This document shows positions 18,894 through 28,224 of a stretch of 44,037 nt of DNA, piece after piece. Under the pieces are notes generated by a model that saw only the letters and a list, made by a program, of their open reading frames with translations, did not search any database and was not told the origin of the DNA. This stretch comes from Planctomycetaceae bacterium (GTDB lineage Bacteria; Planctomycetota; Planctomycetia; Pirellulales; Pirellulaceae). The first letter of the stretch is position 1; the number at the start of each line of letters is the position of its first letter. The stretch is from positions 1 to 44,037 of the forward strand of contig PKCN01000146.1 of NCBI GenBank assembly GCA_002862205.1, read 5' to 3'. The position numbers and the translations under genes were made by a program.

Positions 18894-19370
18894 ATGACCG
18901 CAAAACCAACAGCAACCGAACTACGCGCTCTCGTCGCGGAACTGAAACCACGCAGCCCTCAGGAAGTGATGGGGGCGGCGGCTTCCAGCAATCTGATGGC
19001 CAGCATGTTCACCGCCGCATTCACGGGCATCGGACTTTTGCTGTGTGCAACGTTCCTGCTGTTTTTTCTCGGATTTGGACCGACCCGGCAAGCGGATACC
19101 GTACAGGCCTCCGAAACCACAGACACCAGCTCTGAATCAGAAACTGGGTCTGAAGTGGCAGCAGCCACGAATGTCGAGAGCAGAGACTCAGACAACAAGG
19201 ACGCAGCGACCGCCGCTGGCGCTGCCGATGATACAGCCAACAGTTCAGAGAAGGCGACTTCGACGGACAGTGCCATTGAAGCGATGGGAATCGGTGACAC
19301 CGCCGAACCGGATAGCAAACCAGAGTCGCTGGAGAATCGGCTTGACAAGATTCTGGAAGGTTTGGAGTGA
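18894..19370 (+). CDS. Small single-TM protein with long acidic Ser/Thr/Ala tail
   Basis: About 158 residues from ATG 18894; a TTG at 18888 is also in frame. Residues 1-38 are a hydrophilic, probably cytoplasmic head (TATELRALVAELKPRSPQEV). One TM lies at about 41-66 (MFTAAFTGIGLLLCATFLLF). The rest is a low-complexity Ser/Thr/Ala/Asp/Glu tail that would extend into the periplasm, ending in a short helical segment (LENRLDKILEGLE). No family was recognised. The topology (short inside head, one TM, extended outside tail) is that of TonB or TolA, but there is no Pro-Lys linker and no folded C-terminal domain. Its stop overlaps the next GTG (GTGA). I infer an accessory or transducer subunit of the TolQ/TolR motor, with low certainty. 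Confidence 0.75.
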   Translation: MTAKPTATELRALVAELKPRSPQEVMGAAASSNLMASMFTAAFTGIGLLLCATFLLFFLGFGPTRQADTVQASETTDTSSESETGSEVAAATNVESRDSDNKDAATAAGAADDTANSSEKATSTDSAIEAMGIGDTAEPDSKPESLENRLDKILEGLE

Positions 19371-20890
19371 ACTCAGTCAGTAGCCTGCGCCGATCCTCGC
19401 CAGCCGTCAAATGGACGGTGGGCTATCTGATTGTCTGGTCGGTGCTATTGATCGAGATCCGCACACTACAAATCGTGTCCAACTGGGGACATCTCGCGTT
19501 GGGCCTGCTTTCATTGCCAATCGTTGTCTACTGGTTGAAAAACGCGAGCCGAGACGAAAGCCAGATGCGTCTGCAACGATGCGTCATCGGCACGCTCGCT
19601 TTTGTGGTTTGGTGGCAACTGATGCTGGTGCTGCTCGATACATTAGTGCTGGATACGGCACGCGCAAACGCGGCACGCTGGGGTACTGCCGGCCTGTTCT
19701 TCATCGGGTTATTGTGGGTTGTTTGGGGGATTGAACGTGCCTCTGTGTACTACCAGCAAGTTGGTTCGGGACGAACCCGAGGCTCGGACCCAGTCCCACC
19801 GATCTGGAATCCTCTCAATTTGGACGCCAGTTTTTATGCCATCCAATGGTTGCCGCCACGGCCCCTGCCGATCCTGCGTTACCTGAGTCAGCCGCGAAAC
19901 CCAAATGTGCTTCCCCACGGGCAACGAAGTCGCAAACTTGACCAATCATTCCTGGCTCTCCTTACCTATACATTCTCTTTCCTCATGCTCGCTCTGCTGT
20001 TCTCACAGATCGGTGGCTGCCGCGAGATCTATGAGATGCCAGCTGGCGGCGGCGAACAGAAACAATTGGCGCAGGTGGTAAAAATCAAAAAGGTGATTCG
20101 AAAGAAATACATCATCAACCCACTCAGTTCGATCATCTTTGCGGTCCCGCCGATCGATGACGTGCAGTTGGAACTCACAGAGATCACCAAGCATGCGTAT
20201 CAAATTGGGCAGGGAGAAGGAAAAGGTGCGGGATTCAGCGGTGGCACCTTCCGTGGCAAGGTACGTTTCATCCGGCTCGAATACAGTGGCGGCGATTGGG
20301 ATCAGGATTACGGCGTGGGCGGTGACCTGAACATGCTGCTTGAATATGGCATCCGCACTCAACACAAAGTTGCCGAGCGAACCGAATCGAGAACCATCGG
20401 GCAGCTGGCCAATTTTCCACTCGGTAAAAGCCCGCCTCTGGTCTACATGACAGGGCAACAAAATATTTCACTATCCAATTCCGAGGTCAAAACCTTACGT
20501 GAGTACTTGACCGAGAAACACGGAATGCTGTTCGGTGACAATGGCGGCAGCCGCCACTTCCACAACCAGTTCCTCTCGATGATGAACCGGGTTCTACCTA
20601 ATGTCAGACCGGTCCCCATCCCCCTGGACGATGTCATCCACCGGATTCCCTACCAGATCCCTTATCTGCCCTACGTTGCACCACACGGTGGAAAAGAAGC
20701 TTTGGGCTGGTACAAAGATGGTCGTTGGCTCGCCTACTATCACCCCGGCGATATCGGTGATGCCTGGTCAGACGGACACGCAGGTGTGAGTGCTGACATC
20801 TGGGAATCCTGTTACCGCATCGGCACGAATGTAACGTTCTACGCGCACTCCGAGTATTCAAAATGGCTGGACGCACAAAACAAAGACTAA
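19367..20890 (+). CDS. Five-TM membrane protein with C-terminal DUF4159 domain
   Basis: A 507-residue protein starting at GTG 19367, with GGAAGG upstream and a 4-base overlap with the previous gene. TMs at about 17-38, 43-59, 70-95, 103-120 and 200-222. Loop charges place the N-terminus inside and the C-terminal domain in the periplasm. A basic stretch (KIKKVIRKKYIINP, about 240) precedes a glycine-rich segment (GQGEGKGAGFSGGTFRGKV). DUF4159 then runs from about residue 300, with FIRLEYSGGDWDQDYG, then PPLVYMTGQQNISLS, HFHNQFLSMMNRVLPN near residue 400, and ADIWESCYRIGTNVTFYAHS near the end. DUF4159 is usually described near BatA/MoxR-type or TolQ-type membrane clusters and has a glutamine-amidotransferase-like fold without proven activity. 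It overlaps the next gene by 28 bp, so co-translation is likely. Confidence 0.88.
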   Translation: MNSVSSLRRSSPAVKWTVGYLIVWSVLLIEIRTLQIVSNWGHLALGLLSLPIVVYWLKNASRDESQMRLQRCVIGTLAFVVWWQLMLVLLDTLVLDTARANAARWGTAGLFFIGLLWVVWGIERASVYYQQVGSGRTRGSDPVPPIWNPLNLDASFYAIQWLPPRPLPILRYLSQPRNPNVLPHGQRSRKLDQSFLALLTYTFSFLMLALLFSQIGGCREIYEMPAGGGEQKQLAQVVKIKKVIRKKYIINPLSSIIFAVPPIDDVQLELTEITKHAYQIGQGEGKGAGFSGGTFRGKVRFIRLEYSGGDWDQDYGVGGDLNMLLEYGIRTQHKVAERTESRTIGQLANFPLGKSPPLVYMTGQQNISLSNSEVKTLREYLTEKHGMLFGDNGGSRHFHNQFLSMMNRVLPNVRPVPIPLDDVIHRIPYQIPYLPYVAPHGGKEALGWYKDGRWLAYYHPGDIGDAWSDGHAGVSADIWESCYRIGTNVTFYAHSEYSKWLDAQNKD

Positions 20891-22491
20891 TCCTGACGCT
20901 GCTACTGTGCCTTGGTTTTCCACCTCTTTGCCTGGCGCAGTCGAACCAACTTCATGAGATGTCGTTGGAACGCTGGGGGCAGCTACGTGAAGTGGAACGC
21001 CATCAGATGAAGGTTGCCGAAAAGTACTTTGGAGACCGGAACTGGTCGGTCGCTGCTGATGAGTACGACAAATACCTGACGCTGTATGAAACGAGCGATG
21101 CTGCTTCGCACGCTCTGCTCAAGTGGGCAATCTGCCAGGTCGAACTGCGCCGCCAGAATACCGCAATCAATGACGGTTTTCGTTCGGTCGTTGACTATTG
21201 GCCGGATTCAGATGACGCCATTGCAGCGTCCTATTACGTAGGCAAGACGCTCAAGGACATTGGACAGAACCAGAAGGCAAAAACCGCTCTCAACGAAGTT
21301 GCCACAGACCATGCGAAACACCTCGCGGGCGTCCTGGCGATGGTCACCTTGGCCGATATCGCAACCGTTGAAAAAGACGACGACTTGAAGGAGGACATCC
21401 TCCACAAACTGACCTTTGATGCCCTCCGTGACAAACGCACCCGTCGGCAATGTGAAACCGCCTCGCTTCAACTCGCCAACATCCTGTTTTCCAAAGGCGC
21501 CGCTGCTGACGGCATCAAAGCACTGACAACCACCTATCAGGATGGTCGCTTGGCAAGCGAAGTTGTCAATCAGGCACGGTCACCGATCCGGACGCTGCTT
21601 TCCGGCGAGCAGACCAAGCCAAAAGCAAACACTCTCGCGAACGAAATCATCGCCTTCCTGCGCGAACAGGAACCCAAAAGCACGGCAAGTGACGAGGACA
21701 AAACCTACGCGAGAAACCTTTGCTTTCTTGTGGTTGATGTGCTCCGCTCAGCAAAACGCTCTCCCGAAGTCGATAAGGAGTTCGCGAACATTGCCAAACG
21801 TTTTGGCACTGACGATCAGCTACTCGGACGGATCTCCGAGTGGCATGTCGCAAATGGGGAATATGCCAAAGCACGTCAAGCCTACGGGAGATTTGAGGAC
21901 AAGATTGCGGGCCTGCAATTAGTCGCAACCAGCTACCGTCAGGAAAAAGACATCGCCCAAGCCATTCAGACCTACAACAAGCTGATGTCTGAAGATGCCG
22001 AGAATCAGTCCAAGTGGAAAGCTGAGAGCGCAGCCGCCTACCGGGAGTTCAACAAATACAACGAAGCCATTGCCTTGTACCAGGAACTGGTCCAGGAAGA
22101 CGCAGGCAATGCTGATCGTTGGCTATGGGAGACTGCGACGACCCACAGGGACGCGGGACAATGGAAAGAGGCGATAGGATGTTTCCGCCAATCGGAGCGT
22201 TTCCCGGAAAGCTATTGGGAGATGGCATCCTGCCACCGGCGTCTCAAACAACACAATGAGGCGATCGCACTCTACAACCAGATTGCTGGAGGTGACAAAG
22301 GCAGGGCGCCGGGGGCCATGCTGCAAATCGGTTATACAGAAGAAGAGGCAAAACATAGTGACAAGGCGATTGCTGCATTTAAAAAGGTCTGCCGCCTCTT
22401 TCCCAAAGACCAACACGCCAGTCGAGCCCACGCGCATCTTCAAAATAAGTACAAGTTGACCGTCACTCTTGGTGGGGCCAAACAGGATTGA
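20863..22491 (+). CDS. Secreted TPR protein (YbgF/CpoB-like)
   Basis: A 542-residue protein starting inside the 3' end of the DUF4159 gene. The signal peptide is RLILTLLLCLGFPPLCLAQ (about residues 8-26). The rest is TPR-type helical pairs, for example YNKLMSEDAENQSKWKAESA and YNEAIALYQELVQEDAGNAD in the second half, plus a Tol-Pal YbgF-like motif near the C-terminus (KAIAAFKKVCRLFPKDQHAS). No catalytic residues are seen. It is probably a periplasmic scaffold. YbgF/CpoB proteins are periplasmic partners of Tol machines, which fits its place at the end of a TolQ/TolR cluster. It ends the same-strand run; a 218-bp gap follows. Confidence 0.85.
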   Translation: MAGRTKQRLILTLLLCLGFPPLCLAQSNQLHEMSLERWGQLREVERHQMKVAEKYFGDRNWSVAADEYDKYLTLYETSDAASHALLKWAICQVELRRQNTAINDGFRSVVDYWPDSDDAIAASYYVGKTLKDIGQNQKAKTALNEVATDHAKHLAGVLAMVTLADIATVEKDDDLKEDILHKLTFDALRDKRTRRQCETASLQLANILFSKGAAADGIKALTTTYQDGRLASEVVNQARSPIRTLLSGEQTKPKANTLANEIIAFLREQEPKSTASDEDKTYARNLCFLVVDVLRSAKRSPEVDKEFANIAKRFGTDDQLLGRISEWHVANGEYAKARQAYGRFEDKIAGLQLVATSYRQEKDIAQAIQTYNKLMSEDAENQSKWKAESAAAYREFNKYNEAIALYQELVQEDAGNADRWLWETATTHRDAGQWKEAIGCFRQSERFPESYWEMASCHRRLKQHNEAIALYNQIAGGDKGRAPGAMLQIGYTEEEAKHSDKAIAAFKKVCRLFPKDQHASRAHAHLQNKYKLTVTLGGAKQD

Positions 22492-22709
22492 ACCGATTCG
22501 GGGCAACCCATGCGTGAAATGTACAATTTCTTGCGTACCTGTTACAAGAATCATCCGGGAAACACGTCATAATGGCGTTCCAGGGGCGCCTGCCATCGAG
22601 TTGAGAGGGCGCATCCTGTCGCGTCGTTTGACCACATCAGCAAACCGAAGAAAGCTGCTAGAATACCGTTTCCTGCCCGAACGTACCGTCCAACCTGTTG
22701 CATCGATTC
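22492..22709. other. Intergenic spacer after the envelope cluster
   Basis: 218 bases without a supported gene, between the TPR gene and the long cytochrome/DUF1553 gene. No clear terminator or promoter was recognised by eye. Confidence 0.4.
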
Positions 22710-25700
22710 ATGCGTCTGCGTTATCAGAGTTCTCGCTATCTGTGTTACCTGGCTCTTGCGCTTCTGGCGTGCACCACTTCTGTAAGTGCCGAATCACCGG
22801 AAATCAAGTTTGATCGGGACATCCGGCCGATCCTGGCAGACAAGTGTTACTTCTGTCACGGACCGGACAAGGAACACCAGGAAGCCGATTTGCGTCTTGA
22901 TGTCGAATCGGATGCCCGCGCGGTCATCACGGCAGGGGATCCGACATCCAGTGAGTTGATCACAAGAATTTTGGCAACTGACGATAGCCAGATGCCTCCC
23001 AAAGAAGCTAAGAAAGAACTATCACCAGAGGAAATCTCGCTCCTGAAGCGGTGGGTCCAGGAAGGTGCAGAATGGTCGCAGCACTGGTCTTTTTCAGCAC
23101 CAACCAAAGCGGGCACGAAATCAACCAAGGCCAGAGACGTCATTGACGAATGGATTGCCAAGCAGATACCAACGAACAACTTGGCGGATGAGGCATCGCG
23201 TGAAAAACTGCTGCGGCGCGTCACTTATGATTTGACAGGAATGCCGCCCACCCTTGCAGAGCTTGATGCATTTCTGGCTGACACATCCCCTGACGCTTAC
23301 GAAACCGTTGTCGACCGACTGCTTGCCTCACCCAGGTACGGCCAACGCATGGGACTCGCATGGCTGGATGCGGCACGATACGGTGACACCAGTGTTTATC
23401 ACGCCGATGGTCCGCGGGACATGTGGGGTTGGAGAGACGCAATTGTCGATGCTTACAATCAGAACATGCCATTTGACGAGTTCTCGATCGCGCAAATCGC
23501 AGGCGACCTGCTGCCAGAGGGAACAGCACAACAGAAAGTTCTCGCCGGGTTCAATCGTAACAACGGCACCACTGATGAAGGGGGTGCATTTGCAGAAGAG
23601 TATCGTGTCGAGTACGCGGTCGACCGCGTCAAAACGACTTCGACTGTGTGGATGGGACTTACCATGGAATGTGCCCAATGCCATGACCATAAATATGACC
23701 CCATTTCGCAGGAAGAGTACTACAAGTTTTTCGCATTCTTTAACGTTAGCAGTGATGGTGGAATGCAAACACGGCGTGGCAATGCTGCCCCGACCATGGA
23801 AATCCCTGATCCAGCCAAGCAAGCAGAGCTTCCTAACGTACAGAACCAACTGACGGCCTCGAAAAAACGATTGACCGAGGTCGCGGCCAACTGCGGTCCC
23901 GGCTTCGAAAAGTGGCTTGAGCAAATCAAGTCGGAAGAGAAGGATGTTGTTGCGTCTCCCGCGGGCAATATTCTCTACCTGCCATTGACAGAAGGTAGCA
24001 AAAACAAAACCAAAAGTGCCCTGACGCTGGCCGCGTCCCAGGGTGCCGATACTGAGGCAGCAGAGGGTACTGACAAGGTTGACGGTGCTGACAAGGTTGA
24101 AGGTGCCGCAAAGATTGACAAGGCGGTTGCCTCGAGCCTGATCACCGCCAACATCAAAGGCAAAGCGGAATGGATTGCCGACCGCGGTGACTTCACGCTT
24201 AAATTCAATGGCTCCAACTGGGTGGATGCGGGTTCGGTCGGCGACTTCGAACGAAGCGACTCGTTTTCCTATGGCGGCTGGATCAAGCCCGCCAAGAACG
24301 GTGGCCAAGGCGCTTTGATTGCCAAAATGGACGATGGTAACAAGTACCGTGGCTTCGATCTTCTCGCAGGCAACGGCCCGGTTTCTGTCCACTTGGTTCA
24401 CACTTGGCCCGACAACGCGATCAAAGTCACCACCAAGAAAAAAATGGAAGCGGACAAATGGCATCATGTCTTTGCGGTTTACGATGGATCATCAAAAGCA
24501 TCGGGCATCAAGATCTACGTGGACGGTCAGGAGTGGGAATGGAAAATTGAACAGGATCGCCTGAAAGACACAATCAAGACAGAGAAGACTCTTCTCGTTG
24601 GAAGTCGACATCCCGGTTCACGGCTGAAAGCCCAGGTCGATGACATACGCATCTATGATCGTGCTCTGGACATCGCGCAGGTTCAATTGCTTGCCGACGC
24701 TAATCCGATTACTGAACTGCTTGCCATTGCAGAATCGGACCGCACCGACGCACAAAATGAAACCATCAAAAAGCACTATCTTACGACTGAGGACAAAGAG
24801 TACCCGGGATTACTCAAAGAGCAGAAAGACCTCGAATCCAGAATCACGGAACTCAAAAAGCCCCTGACGACCGTCATGGTGATGGGGAATCAACCCAAGC
24901 CTCGAAAGACGTTCATCTTGAATCGAGGGGCCTACGATTCCCCCACCGAACAGGAAGTTTCCGCGGGAACTCTTGGGGTTCTACCGGCGATGGACGAGAC
25001 CGCTCCCAGGAACCGCCTCGGCATGTCTCAGTGGCTGTTCTCAGCCCAGCATCCCCTGACGTCCCGGGTGACAATCAACCGATATTGGCAAATGCTGTTT
25101 GGGCGGGGTCTTGTGAGCACCCCTGAGGATTTTGGGGCTCAGGGAGATTTTCCCACTCACCCTGAATTGCTTGACTGGCTGGCCGTGGACTTTCTGGAAA
25201 ACGACTGGAACGTAAAGCGGATTCTCAAAGAGATGGTTCTGTCGCGGACCTATCGTCAATCATCTGCCAGCACAACGGATGCCTACCGGGCGGATCCCGA
25301 CAATCACTTGCTCAGTCGCGGTCCCCGCTTTCGCCTGCAAGGCGAGTTCATCCGCGATACCGCGCTGACACTGGGCGGCCTGCTGAATGATGAAATGGGT
25401 GGCGCCGGCGTGAAGCCTTACCAGCCACCGGGGCTTTGGGCAGAAGTTGGCTTGGGCGGGAACCCACGTTTCACTCAGGATCACGGGGAAAAACTTTACC
25501 GACGAAGCATCTATACCTACTGGAAACGTTCGGCCCCGCCGCCGTCCATGCAAATCTTTGATGCTCCCACACGCGAGAAATGCATCATTCGTCGCGCACG
25601 GACGAACACTCCCCTGCAAGCACTGGTCACTCTGAATGATACCCAATTCGTGGAAGCATCGCGGCACATGGCAGAACGGTTGATTCGCGAGGGTGGCACG

Positions 25701-25955
25701 ACAGTCGAAGATCGCGTGGCTTACGGGTTTCGTCTTGCCACGTCCCGCTACCCTACAAAGAATGAAACAGCAGTCTTGCAGCGGGTCTTCAATAACGCAT
25801 CCAAAAAATACTCTGATAACCCCGAGGCAGCGGCGAACCTGCTCTCAGTGGGAGAATCGAAGCGGGATGAATCGCTTCCCACCCATGAACACGCGGCCTG
25901 GACAATCGTATCCAGTTCCCTCTTGAACCTTGACGAAACACTGACACGCGAATAA
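22710..25955 (+). CDS. Long-form planctomycete cytochrome/DUF1549/LamG/DUF1553 protein
   Basis: About 1081 residues from ATG 22710; a TTG at 22698 is in frame but adds only four residues. The signal peptide ends near LACTTSVSA. PSCyt1 domain: [19 protein letters not shown] with C46-x-x-C-H50 (haem c motif), then DLRLD. DUF1549 from about 145, with a second haem-like [12 protein letters not shown] (C321, C324, H325). A central LamG/concanavalin-like domain lies at about 490-665 ([15 protein letters not shown], then [12 protein letters not shown], then [12 protein letters not shown]), preceded by a repeated linker. DUF1553 (PSD1) fills the C-terminus from about 770 ([20 protein letters not shown]). 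It is followed 35 bp later by DUF1501, the standard pairing. The LamG module may bind a polysaccharide (inference). Substrate and redox role are unproven. Confidence 0.92.
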   Translation: MRLRYQSSRYLCYLALALLACTTSVSAESPEIKFDRDIRPILADKCYFCHGPDKEHQEADLRLDVESDARAVITAGDPTSSELITRILATDDSQMPPKEAKKELSPEEISLLKRWVQEGAEWSQHWSFSAPTKAGTKSTKARDVIDEWIAKQIPTNNLADEASREKLLRRVTYDLTGMPPTLAELDAFLADTSPDAYETVVDRLLASPRYGQRMGLAWLDAARYGDTSVYHADGPRDMWGWRDAIVDAYNQNMPFDEFSIAQIAGDLLPEGTAQQKVLAGFNRNNGTTDEGGAFAEEYRVEYAVDRVKTTSTVWMGLTMECAQCHDHKYDPISQEEYYKFFAFFNVSSDGGMQTRRGNAAPTMEIPDPAKQAELPNVQNQLTASKKRLTEVAANCGPGFEKWLEQIKSEEKDVVASPAGNILYLPLTEGSKNKTKSALTLAASQGADTEAAEGTDKVDGADKVEGAAKIDKAVASSLITANIKGKAEWIADRGDFTLKFNGSNWVDAGSVGDFERSDSFSYGGWIKPAKNGGQGALIAKMDDGNKYRGFDLLAGNGPVSVHLVHTWPDNAIKVTTKKKMEADKWHHVFAVYDGSSKASGIKIYVDGQEWEWKIEQDRLKDTIKTEKTLLVGSRHPGSRLKAQVDDIRIYDRALDIAQVQLLADANPITELLAIAESDRTDAQNETIKKHYLTTEDKEYPGLLKEQKDLESRITELKKPLTTVMVMGNQPKPRKTFILNRGAYDSPTEQEVSAGTLGVLPAMDETAPRNRLGMSQWLFSAQHPLTSRVTINRYWQMLFGRGLVSTPEDFGAQGDFPTHPELLDWLAVDFLENDWNVKRILKEMVLSRTYRQSSASTTDAYRADPDNHLLSRGPRFRLQGEFIRDTALTLGGLLNDEMGGAGVKPYQPPGLWAEVGLGGNPRFTQDHGEKLYRRSIYTYWKRSAPPPSMQIFDAPTREKCIIRRARTNTPLQALVTLNDTQFVEASRHMAERLIREGGTTVEDRVAYGFRLATSRYPTKNETAVLQRVFNNASKKYSDNPEAAANLLSVGESKRDESLPTHEHAAWTIVSSSLLNLDETLTRE
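24069..24122 (+). repeat. 18-bp in-frame repeat in the linker before the LamG domain
   Basis: Three 18-base units (24069, 24087, 24105) encode [12 protein letters not shown] and AAKIDK. They form a charged, probably flexible or helical linker between the DUF1549 and LamG regions. The first two units are nearly identical, so expansion looks recent. Confidence 0.8.
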
Positions 25956-25990
25956 TTCCCACAGATAATTCTTACCGACCCTTGAATCCA

Positions 25991-27460
25991 ATGAATCCGA
26001 TCCAAGAATTTGAATTGCAGATGACACGGCGGCAGTTGCTTCGGCGTGGACGTGGTTGCCTTGGCGCCGCGGCACTCGGGAGCCTGTTGGCCGGATCGAA
26101 CTCCAGCCATGCTGCCCCCGGACCTCGCTCGAGCTCGAACCCTGGCTTGCCGGAACTCCCTCATTTCCCAGCCACTGCAAAACGGGTGATCTATCTGTTT
26201 TTAGCAGGTGGTCCCAGTCATATCGACATGTTCGACTACAAGCCGGAAATGAAGAAACTGCATGGCACGGAGTTGCCGGATTCGATCCGCAATGGCCAGC
26301 GTTTGACGGGCATGTCGAGTGGCCAGAAAACATTTCCCTGTGTCTCACCGATGTTCAAATTCAAACAGTACGGAGAGCGGGGAACGTGGGTCAACAGTGA
26401 GCTGCTGCCACACACCGCCTCGATCGTTGACGAAATGACGATCGTGCGAACGATGAATACTGAAGCTGTCAACCACGACCCGGCGATGACCTACATCAAC
26501 ACCGGCACGCAACAACTGGGCCGTCCCAGCATGGGATCATGGCTGAGTTATGGGCTGGGAAGCCCCAACGAAAATCTTCCAGCTTATGTCACGATGATTT
26601 CGCGGGGTGCAAAAGCGGGACAAGCCTTGTTCTCGCGACTTTGGGGCTCGGGTTTCCTGCCGTCCAAACATCAGGGAGTTCAGTTTCGCAGCGGCGAAGA
26701 TCCGGTGCTGTATCTGAATAATCCGGACGGCATTGATCCCGAAACACGCCGACAAATGCTTGACGGCATTGCCGAACTCAACGCGACCCGTTTCAGTGAT
26801 GTGGGCGACCCCGAAATCCAGACGCGGATTGCCCAATATGAAATGGCTTACCGTATGCAGACATCTGTACCCGATCTGATGGATCTGTCCAGTGAGAGCG
26901 AGGCCACCTATAAGCTGTATGGTGATGATTCAAAGAAACCGGGAACCTTTGCCGCCAACTGCATCATTGCCCGACGTCTTGCCGAACGCGGCGTACCCTT
27001 TGTGCAACTGTTTCATCGCGGCTGGGATCAACACGGAAACCTTCCCAAGGAATTGACAACCAATTGCAAGAGTGTTGATCAACCTGCGGTGGCACTGGTC
27101 AAGGACCTGAAACAACGCGGCATGCTGGAAGACACGGTGGTCATCTTTGGCGGTGAATTTGGACGCACGATCTACAGCCAGGGAAAACTGACCGAAACCA
27201 GCCACGGCCGCGATCATCATGGTCGTTGCTTCAGCACCTGGGCAGCGGGCGGCGGTTTTAAACAGGGGTTTGACTACGGTAAAACCGATGACTATTCCTA
27301 CAACATTCTGGAAGACCCGGTTCATATCAACGATTTCAATGCCACTGTTCTGCATACCTTGGGAATCGATCATGAACGATTCACACTGAAACATCAGGGA
27401 CTCGACGCGAAGCTCACGGGAGTCGAACCGGCCCGCGTGGTCAAGGAAATCCTAGCATGA
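25991..27460 (+). CDS. DUF1501 secreted protein, second paralogue
   Basis: About 489 residues from ATG 25991; a TTG at 25982 is in frame. A Tat signal is evident ([20 protein letters not shown], about residues 12-31). DUF1501 core: [20 protein letters not shown] (about 70), [20 protein letters not shown] (about 345), [12 protein letters not shown] followed by [17 protein letters not shown] (about 390-420), and [13 protein letters not shown] (about 455). It is longer than the first paralogue at 4964 and clearly diverged from it. It forms a pair with the long DUF1553 gene and its stop overlaps the ATG of mogA (ATGA). The enzymatic role is unknown. Confidence 0.9.
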   Translation: MNPIQEFELQMTRRQLLRRGRGCLGAAALGSLLAGSNSSHAAPGPRSSSNPGLPELPHFPATAKRVIYLFLAGGPSHIDMFDYKPEMKKLHGTELPDSIRNGQRLTGMSSGQKTFPCVSPMFKFKQYGERGTWVNSELLPHTASIVDEMTIVRTMNTEAVNHDPAMTYINTGTQQLGRPSMGSWLSYGLGSPNENLPAYVTMISRGAKAGQALFSRLWGSGFLPSKHQGVQFRSGEDPVLYLNNPDGIDPETRRQMLDGIAELNATRFSDVGDPEIQTRIAQYEMAYRMQTSVPDLMDLSSESEATYKLYGDDSKKPGTFAANCIIARRLAERGVPFVQLFHRGWDQHGNLPKELTTNCKSVDQPAVALVKDLKQRGMLEDTVVIFGGEFGRTIYSQGKLTETSHGRDHHGRCFSTWAAGGGFKQGFDYGKTDDYSYNILEDPVHINDFNATVLHTLGIDHERFTLKHQGLDAKLTGVEPARVVKEILA

Positions 27461-27990
27461 CAAGTGCCAAGATAGGGGTCGTGACGGTATCCGATCGTGC
27501 CAGCCGAGGCGAATACGAGGATCTCGGTGGTCCTGCGATCGCTGACTACCTGAATGAAGTTCTCACAAGCCCGTGGCAGTCTGTGCCACGTGTGATCTCA
27601 GACGATCAAAGCTTGATTGAGAGTACCTTGAAGGAACTCTGCGATGACGAAGGCTGCTGCCTTGTGGTCACCACCGGTGGAACCGGGCCCGCCCGTCGCG
27701 ACGTGACTCCGGAAGCCACCGAGGCAGTGTCTGAAAAGATGATGCACGGGTTTGGGGAATTGATGCGAAAAGTGTCACTTGAGAAAGTGCCTACCGCAAT
27801 TTTATCAAGGCAGACCGCATGTATCCGGGGGAATTCGTTAATCGTCAACCTGCCAGGGAAACCCAAAGCCATCAGTGAATGTCTTGATGCTGTGTTTCCC
27901 GCGATCCCCTACTGCATCGATTTGATCGAAGGTCCGCGTCTGACGACCAACGAAAGTCGCTTTGTCGCCTTTCGCCCCAAGGGCGCGTAA
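27457..27990 (+). CDS. mogA: Molybdopterin adenylyltransferase (MogA)
   Basis: A 177-residue cytosolic protein of normal MogA size. MogA adenylates molybdopterin before molybdenum insertion in cofactor synthesis. Family signatures visible: [19 protein letters not shown] (about 65-85), [20 protein letters not shown] followed by SRQ, then [20 protein letters not shown] (about 127-147) and [13 protein letters not shown]. These match the E. coli MogA pattern closely. The ATG overlaps the stop of the DUF1501 gene (ATGA), so the two are likely translationally coupled. No other molybdenum cofactor gene is in the window. Confidence is high. Confidence 0.95.
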   Translation: MTSAKIGVVTVSDRASRGEYEDLGGPAIADYLNEVLTSPWQSVPRVISDDQSLIESTLKELCDDEGCCLVVTTGGTGPARRDVTPEATEAVSEKMMHGFGELMRKVSLEKVPTAILSRQTACIRGNSLIVNLPGKPKAISECLDAVFPAIPYCIDLIEGPRLTTNESRFVAFRPKGA

Positions 27991-28224
27991 CCTGCCGAGG
28001 CTCGCGTCTAAGTGAGCAGCCAAGTGAACACAACCACATCAGAAGGCAGGGATCTGTTGAGGCGGCAAGATTGCCGTTGTGCCCAACCCGCACGCCTGTA
28101 CTGCACCCTGCCTGAACTGCACCCTGCCTGAACTGCACCCTGCCTGAACTGCACCCTGCCTGAACTGCACCCTGCCTGAACTGCACCCTGTCTGAACTGC
28201 GGCAAAGCGCTGGCCGATACTATC
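27991..28224. other. Convergent spacer filled by a tandem repeat
   Basis: A 234-base region between mogA (plus) and the decarboxylase (minus). Its main content is the six-copy array at 28101-28196. No classical terminator hairpin with a T-run is visible. Confidence 0.6.
28101..28196. repeat. 16-bp tandem repeat, 6 copies
   Basis: CTGCACCCTGCCTGAA is repeated six times without a gap. Five copies are identical; the last has T instead of C at position 11. It lies between convergent genes. Sixteen is not a multiple of three, so the repetitive reading frames seen across it are artefacts and not genes. Confidence 0.97.

Noticed and set aside
23328-24467. Long minus-strand frame of 379 residues opposite the cytochrome/DUF1553 gene
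   Set aside because: The plus strand has clear haem motifs, DUF1549 and LamG signatures; the minus frame has no domain and is a shadow.
28101-28196. Possible CRISPR array
   Set aside because: Units are contiguous 16-mers with no spacers, and no cas gene is nearby.
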